The notes under the pieces were generated by a model. It saw only the letters and a list, made by a program, of their open reading frames with translations. It searched no databases and was not told the DNA's origin. A stretch of 64,000 nucleotides of DNA from Hericium rajendrae (taxonomy: Eukaryota > Basidiomycota > Agaricomycetes > Russulales > Hericiaceae): NCBI GenBank assembly GCA_033439255.1, contig CM065889.1, positions 124,001-188,000 of the forward strand, read 5' to 3'. A program made the position numbers and the translations under genes. Positions 1 to 11,565 of this stretch are shown one piece after another; the first letter of the stretch is position 1, and each line of letters begins with the position of its first letter.

Positions 1-1638
1 AGATCTATGGTATGAGTTGGCTCAAGTGACTCTTTATGGTCTTTCTCAACTTGCATTCCAGCGTGCGTGCAAGAACGACCGGACAAAGACCCTGTATGGT
101 TGGAGGGAAGGTGCACTATTTACCGTAACCCCGTCGTCCACCCTGGAGATCGTGCGTATTCCTCCATCACGTTGGCTGTATCTAATTTGCCTTCGTTGTC
201 TTCAGTACAGAACGTCTGGGCTGTAGGAAAACCTCCTGCAGACAAGCTATGCTTCTTCCGAAATTTGAAGAATGTCGTCGTGCTACCAGCAGTTGGTACG
301 TTCTATACGGAGTTTGTGGGTCTATCCGTCGTTTTAAATTTTGTTCAGGCAATCGTTCTCTTGCTTCGTGTCTCGGTGGCGGTGATGTCGATGGGTGAGC
401 AATCATGAACCTTGCGTTCTGCCAATCTCACGAGACTGTCTTACAGTGATGCGTTCAATATATTCTTCAACAGTCCCGAGCTTCAACCGACTCTGTATGT
501 CGGGCCTGCCTCGTATGTAGGTGTCGGGACTCGTTCACTAGAAGACGGCAGAACAAGCACTGTCGAAGACATCTGCGATTTCATTGTCGAGTATATTGAT
601 TCAGATGTCTTGGTAAGTAACTCACATCTACTGCTTTAATTTACACTAATTCTATGTTGTTCAGTCCCTCCTATGTGATAAACACCTTGTGATGCAGGTC
701 TGTTGTTCTGAAGTTGTCAATTTGGGTCGAAGCTAACCATCCATTCCATGCTCAGATCAGTCTTCGGTATGAAGCCGGCTCACAGCAATTAACATTTTTT
801 CTAACGTCTGATGCTAGGATGGCACCCAAGACCCTCGATGCATGCAGCTCGCCGAGTTATGCAGCCAAGCCGTCGACTATCCCAAGAATGGGATTCGCGT
901 CGATTTAGACAGCGAGAGATTCCATCCAAGCTCATCAAGTTCACGCCTGATTGGCACAAGCCGAGTTTGAAGGACCGCGTGACGATGACTTCTACGTGTC
1001 CAAACGCTCTAGGATATCTTTCCGCAACATCACGCTCAAGAAACCAGACGAGCCTCTCGATGTGCCATTGAAACCCTCGACCAAGTCTGACCCACGGGCA
1101 GATCCCATTTTCCAGACCGTCCGAAAGGTCGTCCGGCGTACGCTTAACAATCATTTTCCGATCTCCCTTCTCAAGATTCGATCTCCTGGCCGAATCCCTC
1201 TTCACGCGGTACTCTCGAGAGCTGCGGTACATCCGCGTGGCCCACACATTGGGGGAATCGCCGGACTCGCGGCTCGCAGAAGAGGAAGTCGTGGTGGGCA
1301 CGATCCTCACGAAGTGTGCCCACAAGATCCTGCGCAGCAGCCGCATCCAGCGGATGAAGGTCCATACCGGTGTGCTCGTGAAGGACATCCAACGCCGGCT
1401 GCTTCCTGATACTGCGGATAACGACTCCGAGCGCCTGAAGGCTGGACTAAAGATGGCCTGGGAGGTTCTGGAATGGACTTATACAAAGCAGGATGAGGAA
1501 GGAGTGGAGAGCTTTGGGCTTGTGGTTTTGGGGCTTGTTCTCGATTGTTTGACGAAGCTAGGTGCCATACCCGAAGGAAAGCCCATGAATCCCAAACCTT
1601 CTATGAATACCACCCCAACGATACAGCATTCAAAGTAA
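1..1638 (+). CDS. RNA-dependent RNA polymerase, copy 1 (3' part; frame-shifted)
   Basis: C-terminal half of a cellular (Qde-1/RDR-type) RNA-dependent RNA polymerase; the 5' part lies outside the window. This family makes double-stranded RNA for RNA silencing. Visible exons encode KLCFFRNLKNVVVLPAVG and then the catalytic loop SCLGGGDVDGD, whose Asp triad is split by the intron at 395-446. Other introns are at 152-205, 296-348, 613-664 and 698-817. The tail contains LCSQAVDYPKNGI, LAEEEVVVGTIL and VLVKDIQRRLLP, each matching the copy 2 tail. The frame changes by one base near 918, 958 and 1175 with no in-phase intron to explain it, so this is either a decaying paralogue or a stretch with sequencing errors. 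The stop is at 1636-1638. Family certain; functionality doubtful. Confidence 0.85.
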
Positions 1639-2086
1639 CTCGGTCTAGCTTATACATCGCAGTACTTACTACATACATGACTCTAATCTTGAGTGTTTCA
1701 ACGTGCATTTGCATATGCTCGAGTAAAGATGGGACGCGACCTCAACGGATGCGGGTATCTTTGCGATATCAACAATTCGACATCATGACAGACGGCCTTG
1801 TTGCGGCCCTGACCGAAGTCGACTTGAAACTTCTCCAGCGCCTCGATGTCTTTGGCACGCTTTGTACTCCATCCGCATCCTATAGTATCAGTGCTGCGGG
1901 ACGTTGCAAGTCTTTGTCTTTCCCAATCCAAAGCGCAGTCACTTGCCTTTCTAGAAGACAAACCAGGTACGTGGCTTGGGACACCTTCGTCTCCGTTGTG
2001 TATATAAGGTGAATCGAACCGTCTCGCTATGCAGCATTATCTTGTTTCACCTTAGCCTCTTGAGACCCTCTCCCGTTCATCATCCC
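1639..2086. other. Spacer between the two RdRP genes
   Basis: Holds the 3' flank of copy 1 and the promoter of copy 2. I see no further gene in it. Confidence 0.6.
2001..2009 (+). promoter_or_regulatory. TATA box of RdRP copy 2
   Basis: TATATAAGG lies 78 bases upstream of the chosen ATG at 2087, a normal distance for a fungal TATA element with a short leader. Confidence 0.55.
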
Positions 2087-5000
2087 ATGGAATTTGAGCT
2101 TCGATATGTTGATTTCAATGCCACCAAGTATCAGGTTATCAAGGCCATCGAACGCGTGCTGCATGGGCCTGATCTCTACGACCCCCAAGATCCGAAGACC
2201 AAAGGCAGAGTCCCGAACTTCGAGGTGAAGCTGAATGCAAGCAAGGTGGGCGGCGTTGGAAACGACGGCACTGGGACTCTTATCGTTCCTACTCGACGGT
2301 TGGGAGAACAACTTCATCGCTGGCTGCGGGAAGACAAGAATACGATTCGCGTCCTTGGCAAGAAGATGAACCTTTACCCGTCGCGTCGGGCAGTCAATAA
2401 GAATGTCAAGCAGAAGCTGGAGAAGGCATTATATATCGGGCCCGAGAAGGAGGAGGAGCGCGAGGAGATCATCTACAAACTTGGGAAACGCCTCCGTATT
2501 GCGAAGGTGCAGTTTGGCGTGTGGTATCAACCCAGCAATCCTCAGGCTTCAAGATCATTCTCCGTGGAGTACGAGCGCGATTATTCCAAACGGAGCGCGG
2601 GCTTTCTGGAGCTAGTCTATGATCATAAGTTACTGCAATTGCAGGTGTGTGATCTCCCTAGATGCTATTGTCACGCCACTTCATGGCCAGATAATTTAGC
2701 TGGGAGAACCATTCACCGAAGAGCAATGTTTCAACGTCGTCGTCAAGTTTTCCAGTATTAGAAAGATGGGCTATGGCCTTGACTTTGCCAATGCATGTCC
2801 GTACCTCTGATTATTATTAGCCGGACGAATGCTCATTCTGCTCGACAGTCATTTGTTTCGATCTCTATACGCCTCCAACAATCGTGGAGGGAAATTTCAA
2901 TAATCGTCCTCGGGAGGGCATCCAACGCGGATATAATAAAGATCGCGATCGCGTTCCAGCCATAGACGAGGCGCATGCTCGAGTAGCCCCGTACGCGCAT
3001 CATCTTCGAGTCACTCTGACCGACAGCGACGCCACGGAGGAATTTGCAAAGCTCTGCCATATAGCGAAGTGCGAGCCACGTCCCATCCCCGTCCAGCCCA
3101 TAGACACTTCCGTCCGTGGTTTCTATTCGCGCAGCCAGCTATTCAATGTCCAGCGTTGGATGAAGACCATGGACTGGAAGTGTGCATTCCAAATCGAAGC
3201 GCTTCTTTGCAATGGCCTTCTGAACACGGCTGACCTCTTAACAAATCTCAAAGGTCCAATTGATCATATGCGAGCGCAGTACGGTGGCCGGGCCAATGAG
3301 ATCCTACATTCATTTGGTGTGGCTCTACGGTTGCTCGAGAGAGAAGATACACCCAGGAAGTGCTTTGAACGCGTCTGTGCACAGCAGGTCGACACGGAAC
3401 CCGTATACTTACCTCCAGGGAACTTCCTCTGCCACCACGTCATTGTTACACCTACGCGGCTGATACTGGATGGCCCGAACGTGACGCAGTCGAACCGCAT
3501 TATTCGGCACTTCCAGGAGCACGATCCTGCGCTCATGGAGTATTTCATCCGAGTCGAAATGAAGGATGAAGACCGGCGTCGTTACAAGTGGGATTGGGAC
3601 ATCGACGGAACATGGTTCCTGCAGCAGCGCATCGGCACTCTCCTCAAGACAGGCTTTGAGCTCGGTGGCCGAAACTTCGAGTTCCTCGCGTACTCGAATT
3701 CTGCTCTTCGAGAGCACGCCGTTTGGTTCGTGTCTCCGTTCCATGATCCTGTGGAAGGACTGGTCACCGCCGAACATATACGGCGGTCCATAGGCAATTT
3801 CACGGGGACACTGCTCAAACAGCCATCGAAGTATGCTGCTCGTCTTGCGCAAGCTTTCACCGCGACAGACCCATCTGTCAAAATAACCAGAGATCAATGG
3901 GAAGAGATGCCGGATCTTGGCCCGAAAGGATACATCGATCCCATGGACGAATCTGTCACAACCAATGACTTCCACACAGACGGTGCAGGGACGATATCTT
4001 CCGAACTCAGAGATAGGATATGGGACATGCTTTGTTCCGTCCGACCCGACAGAGGAAGGAACAGCGTGAAGCCCGATGCTGTGAGTCTAGTTGAATAGTG
4101 ACCTCGGTCTGAAGATTATGACTGAATGTATCACGCAGTTCCAGATTCGTTTCTGGGATACAAAGGAGTTGTGGTGGTCGATTATCGACTCGCTGGAATC
4201 AAGATGCGACTCCGGCCGTCGATGAGGAAATTCCTTGCCCACGACCACATTCAATCTGCCAGCATAGAAATTGCCCGTGCCTTCGAACGTCCTAATCACT
4301 GCTTCCTCAACAGGCTCGTCTTCTTTGCTTTGTCAGAGCATATGTAATTGACAGTGAATCCAGGCCGGTTGTTATGGTCCTGGAAGACCGAGGCGTCGAC
4401 AAGTCAGCTTTCATCGACCTCCAAGAGAAAATCAAAGAGACCATCTATACCTCCCGTGATTCTCTCCTCAACTTCCGCTCTTTGCTCCAGATGAATGGCC
4501 TCGGATACGGCTTCCACCTTCCTTTCATCCTCGAACAACTGAGCAAATTAGATCTCGACTTCAGATCCGGGGCCAGAAGCGAGCAATTGACCATCCATTT
4601 ATCAGCCGTCTCGTTCGCTATGCAATGAACGCCGTTCTGCGTGACGTGAAGCACCGCGCCCGCATCCCGGTGCCGAACAGCTATCTGTTGGTGGGTGTCG
4701 CAGACGAAGGGCAGGCATACGTACAAGAGGGAGTACCCGCTGGCGACGTTTTCACCCTGAAGGTCGGACAAATTGCAGGTATTGTTGTTTCTTATGGTCG
4801 ATTTATATTTTCTATACTCACGCAGATTGACCATCCACAGCCTGCGTTCAGGAATCGCCCAACGAACCTGCGAGGTGGCTTAAGGGACTATGTGTCATCT
4901 CCCGCAGCCCAGTCGTACATCCAGGCGATGGTGAGTGCCTTCAGCGCGATGCTGCGATGTGGCACTGATACACTGCTCGCGACAGTCCAACGTGTGGAGG

Positions 5001-6280
5001 CTGTCGTGCCACCGAAGGACAAGATCTGCTTCTTCAGAGATCTCAAGAACGTCGTCGTGCTACCTGCCGTGGGAGACCGGTCCCTGGCCTCCTGCCTCGG
5101 AGGTGGTGATTTGGACGGGTGATTCTCCTCTGCGCGGGACTGTCATCCAGCTGCTGACGCATCTAGCGATCTCTTTGATATCATCCACGAGAACCACAAA
5201 CTTCTTCCGACCATGAGCGTGAAACCAGCGGAATACAAAGGCGTCGGCACACGCACCCTGGATCGAGACAGCACCGTGGAGGACATCTGCGACTTCGTCG
5301 TTGAGTACATCAACTCAGACGTGTTGGTGCATACCTCCGTGTTTCTGCACGCTCGATACTCCCACTAAACGTACAATACTGTAGGGCCTCCTCTCCGTGA
5401 AACTTCTCATTCTGGCTGGTGCGCCATTTACCTGCTGTCTTGGCTCCCGCTGACCACCACCACAGACCAATCCGCCGACGGCACCTTCGACACGCGCTGC
5501 TGCGAGACGCTCGCGCGGCTCTGCAGCCAGGCCGTCGACTACCCAAAGAACGGCATCCCCGTCGACCTCGACACCAACCGGCTCCCGGCGAACCTGATCC
5601 CCTTCAAGCCCGACTGGAACAAGCCCGAGGACGACGACCCGCGCGACGCGGACTACTACGAGTCCGACCGCGCGCTCGGCCACCTCTTCCGCAACATCGA
5701 GCTGCAGAAGCTCGACCCCGCCGCCCTCGCGCCCGCGCCCGCCGCACCGCGCCTAACGCCCACCGGCGCACTCGCAGACCCGATCTCCCGCGCGCTCGCG
5801 CCGCTCCTGCCGATGCCGGCGGACGCGCTCCAGGCCGGGACGGCGTCCGACCTGCCCGCGCGGCTGTTTGCGCACTACGCGCGGGCGGTGCGCATGATCC
5901 GCGCGACGCACACGCTGAGCGACGCGGCGGCGGTCGTGCTCGCGGAGGAGGAGCTCGTCGTCGGCGCGATCCTCGCGACGTCGAGCGACGGGCGCTGGCG
6001 CCGCGACCGCACGCAGAGCATGCGGCTGCACGTCGACGTCATCGTGAAGGACGTCGGGCGGCGGCTGCTCCCGCGCGCGGAGGGCGACGGCGAGGAGAGT
6101 CCCGAGGACGAGGATGTGCGGGTGCGGGGCGGGCTGGAGCGCGCGTGGGAGGCGTGGGCGTGGAGCTTGAGGCATGTGGGCGAGGAGGGCATGAACAGCT
6201 TCTCGTTGGTTGCGTTGTGGGTTGTGCTGGATTGTTTGAAGAGGCTGGATCTTATGCCTGTGCCGTTTGTGGTGGAATGA
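2087..6280 (+). CDS. RNA-dependent RNA polymerase, copy 2 (RNA silencing)
   Basis: Cellular RdRP of the Qde-1/RDR type, about 1,235 residues. It copies aberrant single-stranded RNA into dsRNA for Dicer. Predicted exons: 2087-2644, 2700-2796, 2849-4080, 4139-4313, 4364-4778, 4841-4930, 4986-5118, 5167-5326, 5385-5418 and 5466-6280. Conserved blocks run in family order: GIKMRLRPSMRKF, RIPVPNSYLLVGVADEG, VISRSPVVHPGDV, FFRDLKNVVVLPAVG, then the catalytic SCLGGGDLDGD, split by the intron 5119-5166. The start at 2087 opens the conserved N-terminal block MEFELRYVDFNATKYQVIKA. Two one-base frame shifts are needed, near 4152 (between FQIRF and LGYKG) and near 4590 (before HPFISRLVRYAMN). The intron 4314-4363 only keeps frame if its donor is GC. 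The last exon is strikingly GC- and Ala-rich compared with copy 1. Confidence 0.9.
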
Positions 6281-6569
6281 GGGCGTTGCTAAGGGAAATA
6301 TGGAAATGTCAGATTATCTGTTGTCCGTGCTTGTTTTCGTGTTTTACATGTTTTGTACATTGCTATCCTGTACCATCATATCCCTGTATGTACTGCCCAC
6401 ATCTTGACAGAATTTCATACCACCTAGGCGGACCATCATCGAGCATCAAACTGCATTTATTACCATCTGTTTTGTTGCATCTTGCACATCATTGTTGTGG
6501 CTCGAGCATATCCTATACAATGCCATTCATACCTCAATAAACAGCAATTAATATATCTCCATTTATCGT
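6281..6569. other. Convergent 3' spacer
   Basis: AT-richer 3' flanks of the RdRP gene and of the convergent cyclotransferase gene; no gene seen. Confidence 0.6.
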
Positions 6570-8067
6570 CTACGTCTCTTTAGGATCCCATGCTACTACT
6601 GTCCCTACTAAGCGCACGCGATCAGCAAGCAGTGAGACTTCGCACACAATGGCGCTCACCAGTTCGCTATCCGATCTCCTCACCGATTGCGCTTCGCTCC
6701 CTTCCGACGGGGACGGTGCAGGCCCTCTCCGCTGCGCCTCGTCCGGCCGCAAGCCAAGATACTCCGCGAAAAAGACGCGGAAAACGAGGTTCCACCGGCG
6801 CAGCGTCGGCAGATCCAACGCCGACGCGTCGTCCTGCGCCCACCTATCAGCACACCGCAGAAGAAACAGGCAAACACAACTCACCGACAGCCGATGCCAG
6901 ACGCTCGGGAACGGCTCCGTGATGACGTGCAGCACGTTCACGCCGCGGTCGAGGAACGGCTTGTGGTCGTCGCCGATATACCCGAGCACGCGCTGCCCGC
7001 CCGCCCTTTCCACAAAAAAGCTGCCGTCGCGCCCGCCGCCCGCGCCGTCCTCGCCCAGCTGCCCTGCCTCGCGCAGGCTGCGCTCCGCGCGCACGAGCGC
7101 GTCGAAGAGCCAGCCCGTCTCGGGGTAGTACGAGCGCACGAGCGGGCGCGGCGCGCCGAGGAGGTCGAGCAGGACGAGGTGGTCGAGCGTGGAGAGCAGC
7201 GTGTGCGGCGCGCCGGGGCCCGCGAGGCGGCGGCGCGGGTGCGGGGGGAGGAAGTGCGTCTCCCACGATCTCGGCGAGGTGCCGCGCGCCGTAGATCGAG
7301 TCGCGGTCCGTCCAGTCGTGGAACGCCTCCTCGCCGTCGAAGAATATGATCTGCAGCGTCGTCTGTGCGGCGTCCTCGTCGTCATCGAGGTCCGAGAAGG
7401 GGTCGTCTGCGGCGCTCGCGAGGCGCGCGGCGCGTGCGTCTAGGAGCGGGTTGAGGAACTGCGCGAGGTCGAGGATGAGGGCGCACGGCGCGGCGGAGTC
7501 GGTTGCGCCGACGAACTACTGCGCGGCGCGGGGTGAGCGGCCGCGGGGAGATGTCGGGCGCTCGTCAGATGGACGCACCTGGTTCATTGGGTACGTGGCG
7601 AAGAACTTGCTGTCGAAGTGCGCGGCGAGGGCGACGCGCCGCGCCGCGTCGGGGTCCTTCGTCGCGATGAGGTTCGTGAAGTGCTTCGGCCCCTCGGGGG
7701 TGTCGGCGAGGAATGGATCTTCCTCGATATGCCAGTGGAGCGCGCGGAGGGTGTCGGCGAGGTAGTTACGCACGAGGGTATTGTTTTCGGTATCAGCTGC
7801 GTGGGGTTAGTACGTGTTCCGGTGCTAAGAGTATTAGGACATACGGGCACGGGGAATGAGAATCTTGGAGAGATGGGAATCGGGGTTGGATGGGTCGAAA
7901 TTGGTCGTCGGATCTGGAGAGTCAGCTAAAGCAAGCAGGGATGAGGTAGAGAGAGCGGGGAGCTCGCGCTCCTCGACATAGCGAGCAGCGAGCAGACATG
8001 GTACAAGGAAGAGAAAAGCAGAGACAATGAAGACATAAAGCAGTAGGGTATGTGGTGGTCGATGCAT
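6570..8067 (-). CDS. Glutaminyl-peptide cyclotransferase (M28-fold), membrane-anchored
   Basis: Zinc-dependent glutaminyl cyclase, which converts N-terminal Gln to pyroglutamate on secretory proteins. Exons on the minus strand: 8067-7845, 7796-7579, 7515-6885, 6833-6570. The start at 8067 gives a short basic N-terminus followed by one hydrophobic segment (TLLLYVFIVSAFLFLVPCLL), a signal anchor. The ATG-less upstream extension was not used. Family motifs: IPRAPDTENNTLVRNYL, LAAHFDSK, GATDSAAPCALILDLA (metal Asp), IIFFDGEEAF (metal/catalytic Glu), DSIYGARHLA and IGDDHKPFLDRGVNVLHVI (metal His). A one-base frame shift is needed near 7270, between HLAE and SWETHFLP. The 3' acceptor of intron 2 is TAG at 7516-7518, since using the CAG three bases earlier would bring a stop codon in frame. 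Confidence 0.88.
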
Positions 8068-8174
8068 GAGAGACAGACGAGAACAACGTGTGTCCCGCCA
8101 AGCAAGTCTTCGTGCCAACGCGCTCGGGACGTTGCTGAGAAACAAAACAAAAAAAGGCTCAAGTTTCCACTTTA

Positions 8175-8248
8175 TGATTCGACCCGGTCTCGAACCGGGG
8201 ACCTTCTGTGTGTTAGACAGATGCGATAACCAACTACGCCATCGAACC
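8175..8248 (-). tRNA. tRNA-Val (anticodon AAC)
   Basis: Minus-strand cloverleaf of 74 bases. The acceptor GGTTCGA pairs with TCGAATC, followed by discriminator A. Anticodon stem TCTGT/ACAGA encloses the loop CTAACAC, giving anticodon AAC. The T-arm is CCCGG-TTCGAGA-CCGGG. No intron. It sits 95 bases upstream of the TRS23 start, on the opposite strand. Confidence 0.93.
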
Positions 8249-8343
8249 TTACGAGAAAAGAAAGTCTGAAATATATAATTAGTTTAATCATGTTCTATGA
8301 GTCCAAGCATTGACATTGCGTTCATACCGAGCACTCGACTATC

Positions 8344-8920
8344 ATGGCCATCTTCGGTCTTTGGGTAAATATCGCCCTCTCCTTCCGTTCTTCACCTATT
8401 TAGCGGCTCTCTAACAGGTCATCAATAAAGCAGGTGGCTTAGTCTACCAGCGCAACTTCGCCGGTATGAATTGCCCGTTCAAAAGCGCACAATCCAAGAG
8501 AGCTAACACGCTGTAGACGGTCTTGCCCAGCTCACCTCCAATGAATACCTCGTCCTCGCAGGAACACTGCACGGTATCCACGCGATTACGACGCGTCTCT
8601 CGCCATCGGGGCCCAGCTCCGGCGTGCAGGTCATCGAAGGCGAGACCTTCAAGATAACTATCCATCTGACCCCCACTGGTACGCCCGTGTTTGCTATATG
8701 CTTCTCTTGCTGCAGTATCTGAACACAATCCCCAGGCACGAAGTTTGTCCTGCTTACCTCGATTGCCGAGCCCGGCGTGAGCAACGACGCGCTCCTCCAG
8801 AAGGCCTACGAAGCGTACGCAGACGCGGTTATGAAGAATCCGTTCCACACGCCCGAGATGCCGATCCGCACCGAGGCGTTCGACTCCCGCATAACCGCGA
8901 TCATGGCTCCACATTCCTAA
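8344..8920 (+). CDS. TRS23: TRAPP complex subunit Trs23/TRAPPC4
   Basis: Longin-fold core subunit of the TRAPP tethering complex, which acts as the GEF for Rab1/Ypt1 in ER-Golgi traffic. Exons 8344-8364, 8418-8463, 8517-8678 and 8736-8920 encode 137 residues. The start gives [20 protein letters not shown], the family's signature first beta strand. [19 protein letters not shown] and the C-terminal [14 protein letters not shown] also match. It is shorter than the human and yeast proteins because it lacks the PDZ-like insertion after the first strands. All introns are in phase with no frame breaks, so this gene is intact. Confidence 0.93.
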
Positions 8921-9643
8921 ACCCCTTCGCAGGCCGCCAGGATAGAGGCGGGATGTGCACGTCTCTTACCTGCGTACCCATGATCAGATGTTAGACTTGA
9001 GTCACATCCGAGTTGGCGCCATGGGGCATTTGGTGCGATGAATGACGGCGGGTAGGCGATTCTATACACTTTCCCCGGGAATATGTCGATTCACGACAAT
9101 CGACGATATGGACTGCATCACTGTATCATCTGCATCATTAGGACAGATGTATTGAGGCAATGCACGTCGCTGATGAGGTCGCGTCTGGCAATGTCAATCT
9201 CCTCGTTAAACAGAGGGCTGTCCCCGCTATACTTTCGCTCAGCTAGCACCCGTGCGACGTATCTCTGACGTTCGTATCACTCAAACAATCCATGTCAGTA
9301 CGTCCATACCTGCTCTCTGATCCCGCACGTACCCCGTTGTGTGTGGCCCTAAGACTCGACTCGGTTCTCCAAAACGCTCTTGAATATGCTTATGGCCATG
9401 AAACGACGCGATCACTGGCGCGTTTGAAGCTACCGACGTCAACATCTCAACATTCGACTTTTTCAACGTTGACTTTTGATCTTCATCTGTCTTAAGGTTG
9501 CCCTCATAATGCAGCCGCGACGTGATGGACCCACTGGCGCGACGGTAACCCCACTCTCCCTGGCCAAGAAACTCTCATCTATATATATCCTGCAGTCAAC
9601 GTTAGCAATACATTGTAAATACATATATTCATTCTGCAATGCT
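8921..9643. other. Intergenic, no gene seen
   Basis: 3' flanks of TRS23 and of the convergent aldehyde dehydrogenase gene; only short, unsupported ORFs. Confidence 0.5.
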
Positions 9644-11479
9644 TCAAATCTGGTGTCCAAGGTTGACATGCACGGCCTTGACTTGGGTATAACTGAAGCA
9701 AGAAATCAGCATTGGAGTGATGTCCCGAAGAAACGAATACGCACGCCTCCAGACCGTACTCTCCCATCTCGCGTCCAATGCCCGACTGCTTGTACCCGCC
9801 GAAAGGCACACCTGGGTGCACCATGTTCGCACAATTGACCTGCTCGCATCTTGTCAATGATATGCACCAAGTCCACCACCACACCGTCACGTACCCAGAC
9901 CGTCCCCGCCTGCAACTTATGCGCAACTGTTATGGCCTTGTTAATGTCCTGGGTGAACATCGCAGCCGCGAGCCCATACAGCGTGTCGTTCGCCTGCCGC
10001 AGCACGTCCTCCTCGTCCTCGAACCGGATCACCACGCCCACCGGCCCGAAGATCTCCTCCTTCACGATGCGCATGTCCGGCGTCACGTCCGTGAAGATCG
10101 TCGGCTGCACCCAGAAGCCCTCCGCGCCGTGCCGCGCGCCGCCCGTGTGCACCGTCGCGCCCGCGGCCTTCCCGTCCGCGATGTAGCCCATGACGCGGTC
10201 GTACTGCGCCTGCGAGACAAGCGGGCCCTGGTCCGTCTCCGCGTCGTGCGGGTCGCCGAGCCGCAGCGCCTGCGTCTTCGCCGTGAAGCGCGCGAGGAAC
10301 GCGTCGTACACCCCCGCCTGCACGAAGATGCGCGAGCCCGCGCAGCACGCCTGCCCGTGGTTCCAGTAGAGCCCGTGCGCGGACCAGCCGACCGCCTTGT
10401 CGAGGTCCGCGTCGTCGAAGATGATGTTCGGGCTCTTCCCGCCGAGCTCGAGCGTCACCTTCTTCAGGTTCGTCGTCGCGGCGGCTTCCATGATCTTGCG
10501 CCCGACGAGCGTGCTGCCGTGAACGCGACCTTGGGGATGTCCATGTGCGCCGAGATCGCGGCGCCGACGGTCGGGCCGTATCCGACGAGCACGTTCACGA
10601 CGCCGTCGGGGAAGCCTGCTTCCTTGACGAGGTGCAGATGCGCAGCGCGGTGAGGGGCGTGAATTCGGAGGGCTTGAGGACGACAGTGTTGCCAGTTGCA
10701 AGCGCGGGGCCAAGCTTCCATGCCATCATCATCACTACGCAAAAGTCAATAAGGAACGCGCAGAACTTGCAATTAGACTCTGGGACACGCACAGGGGAAG
10801 TTCCAAGGGATGATCTGCCCGCAGACGCCGATGGGCTCATGGCGCGTGTACGCAAGCGTGTTCTCGGAGGTCTCAATGACCTTGCCCTGGATCTTGTCCG
10901 CGAAACCCGCGAAGTACTTGAGCGTCTCGATGGAGTTCGCAACGTCAGCCCTTTTCGCCCATCCGAATGTCTTGCCTGAACACGGATAGACGTGAGAACC
11001 GGGCGCCTGGATGGCGGCTAGAAGACCGACCGTTGTCCAGCGCCTCGATCGCCGAGAACTCGTCCTGGTCCCTTTCGAGGAGCGCGGCGAGCTTTGCGAT
11101 GAGCTTCCCGCGCTCGGTGCCAGGGCAATGGAGCCCCCAGACGGTGTCGAAGGCGCGCTTGGCGGCTACGACCGCGCGGTTCACGTCGTCGGGCGTCGCT
11201 TCGGACACCGATGTGATGACCTTGCCGTTGGCTGATACGGACCCTCTCAGCAATCGACGCCTACACGGCGTACAGGTAGGAGCAGAAACATACTGGGGTT
11301 GATAACACTGCAACACAACAGCAAGTCAGAAGTATGTGCTTGTCGCAAGGAGATCGCGCTCACTCGATGGTCTTGTTCGTACTTCCGTGCGAGAACTTGC
11401 CGTCGATGAACACGCCTGTCGGGTATGAGACCTTGCCCTTGAAGGTTGGGGTGTCGAATTCGTGTTCCCAAGTCGTCAT
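9644..11479 (-). CDS. Aldehyde dehydrogenase, paralogue 1
   Basis: NAD(P)-dependent aldehyde dehydrogenase, class 1/2 type, about 500 residues. It oxidises aldehydes to acids; the substrate is not predictable here. Minus-strand exons begin 11479-11364, then a 14-base exon 11307-11294, then 11231-11031 and 10975 onward. Near the 3' end, introns are at 9894-9840 and just before the final [16 protein letters not shown]. Catalytic blocks are present: [17 protein letters not shown] (general-base Glu) and [13 protein letters not shown] (nucleophile Cys), then [19 protein letters not shown] and [18 protein letters not shown]. Frame shifts of one base are needed near 10640 (before [10 protein letters not shown]) and near 10512 (between VAFT and [11 protein letters not shown]). 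It lies in tandem with paralogue 2 and is most like paralogue 3. Confidence 0.92.
11294..11307 (-). other. 14-nt micro-exon of ALDH paralogue 1
   Basis: Minus-strand exon TGTTATCAACCCCA between introns 11363-11308 (GTGAGC...CAG) and 11293-11232 (GTATGT...CAG). It joins the codons for TI-D and T-NGK to give the family block VINPTNGK, which is missing without it. Confidence 0.8.
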
Positions 11480-11558
11480 GGTGTCTGTGCGGCAGTAAAG
11501 GTAAAAATAATCAAGGCGAGAAGGGGGGATAATGAGACAGCATGCCACATTTCGACAG

Positions 11559-11565
11559 CTTTATA
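11559..11565 (-). promoter_or_regulatory. TATA box of ALDH paralogue 1
   Basis: TATAAAG on the minus strand, about 80 bases upstream of the ATG at 11479. Confidence 0.5.

Noticed and set aside
1138-1175. Short intron in RdRP copy 1 to explain the frame change
   Set aside because: At 38 bases it is too short for this genome and does not restore the phase.
5315-6192. Minus-strand Arg/Ala-rich frames
   Set aside because: Shadows of the very GC-rich last exon of RdRP copy 2.
9778-10653. Plus-strand 291-codon frame
   Set aside because: Antisense shadow of ALDH 1, kept open by its GC-rich third positions.
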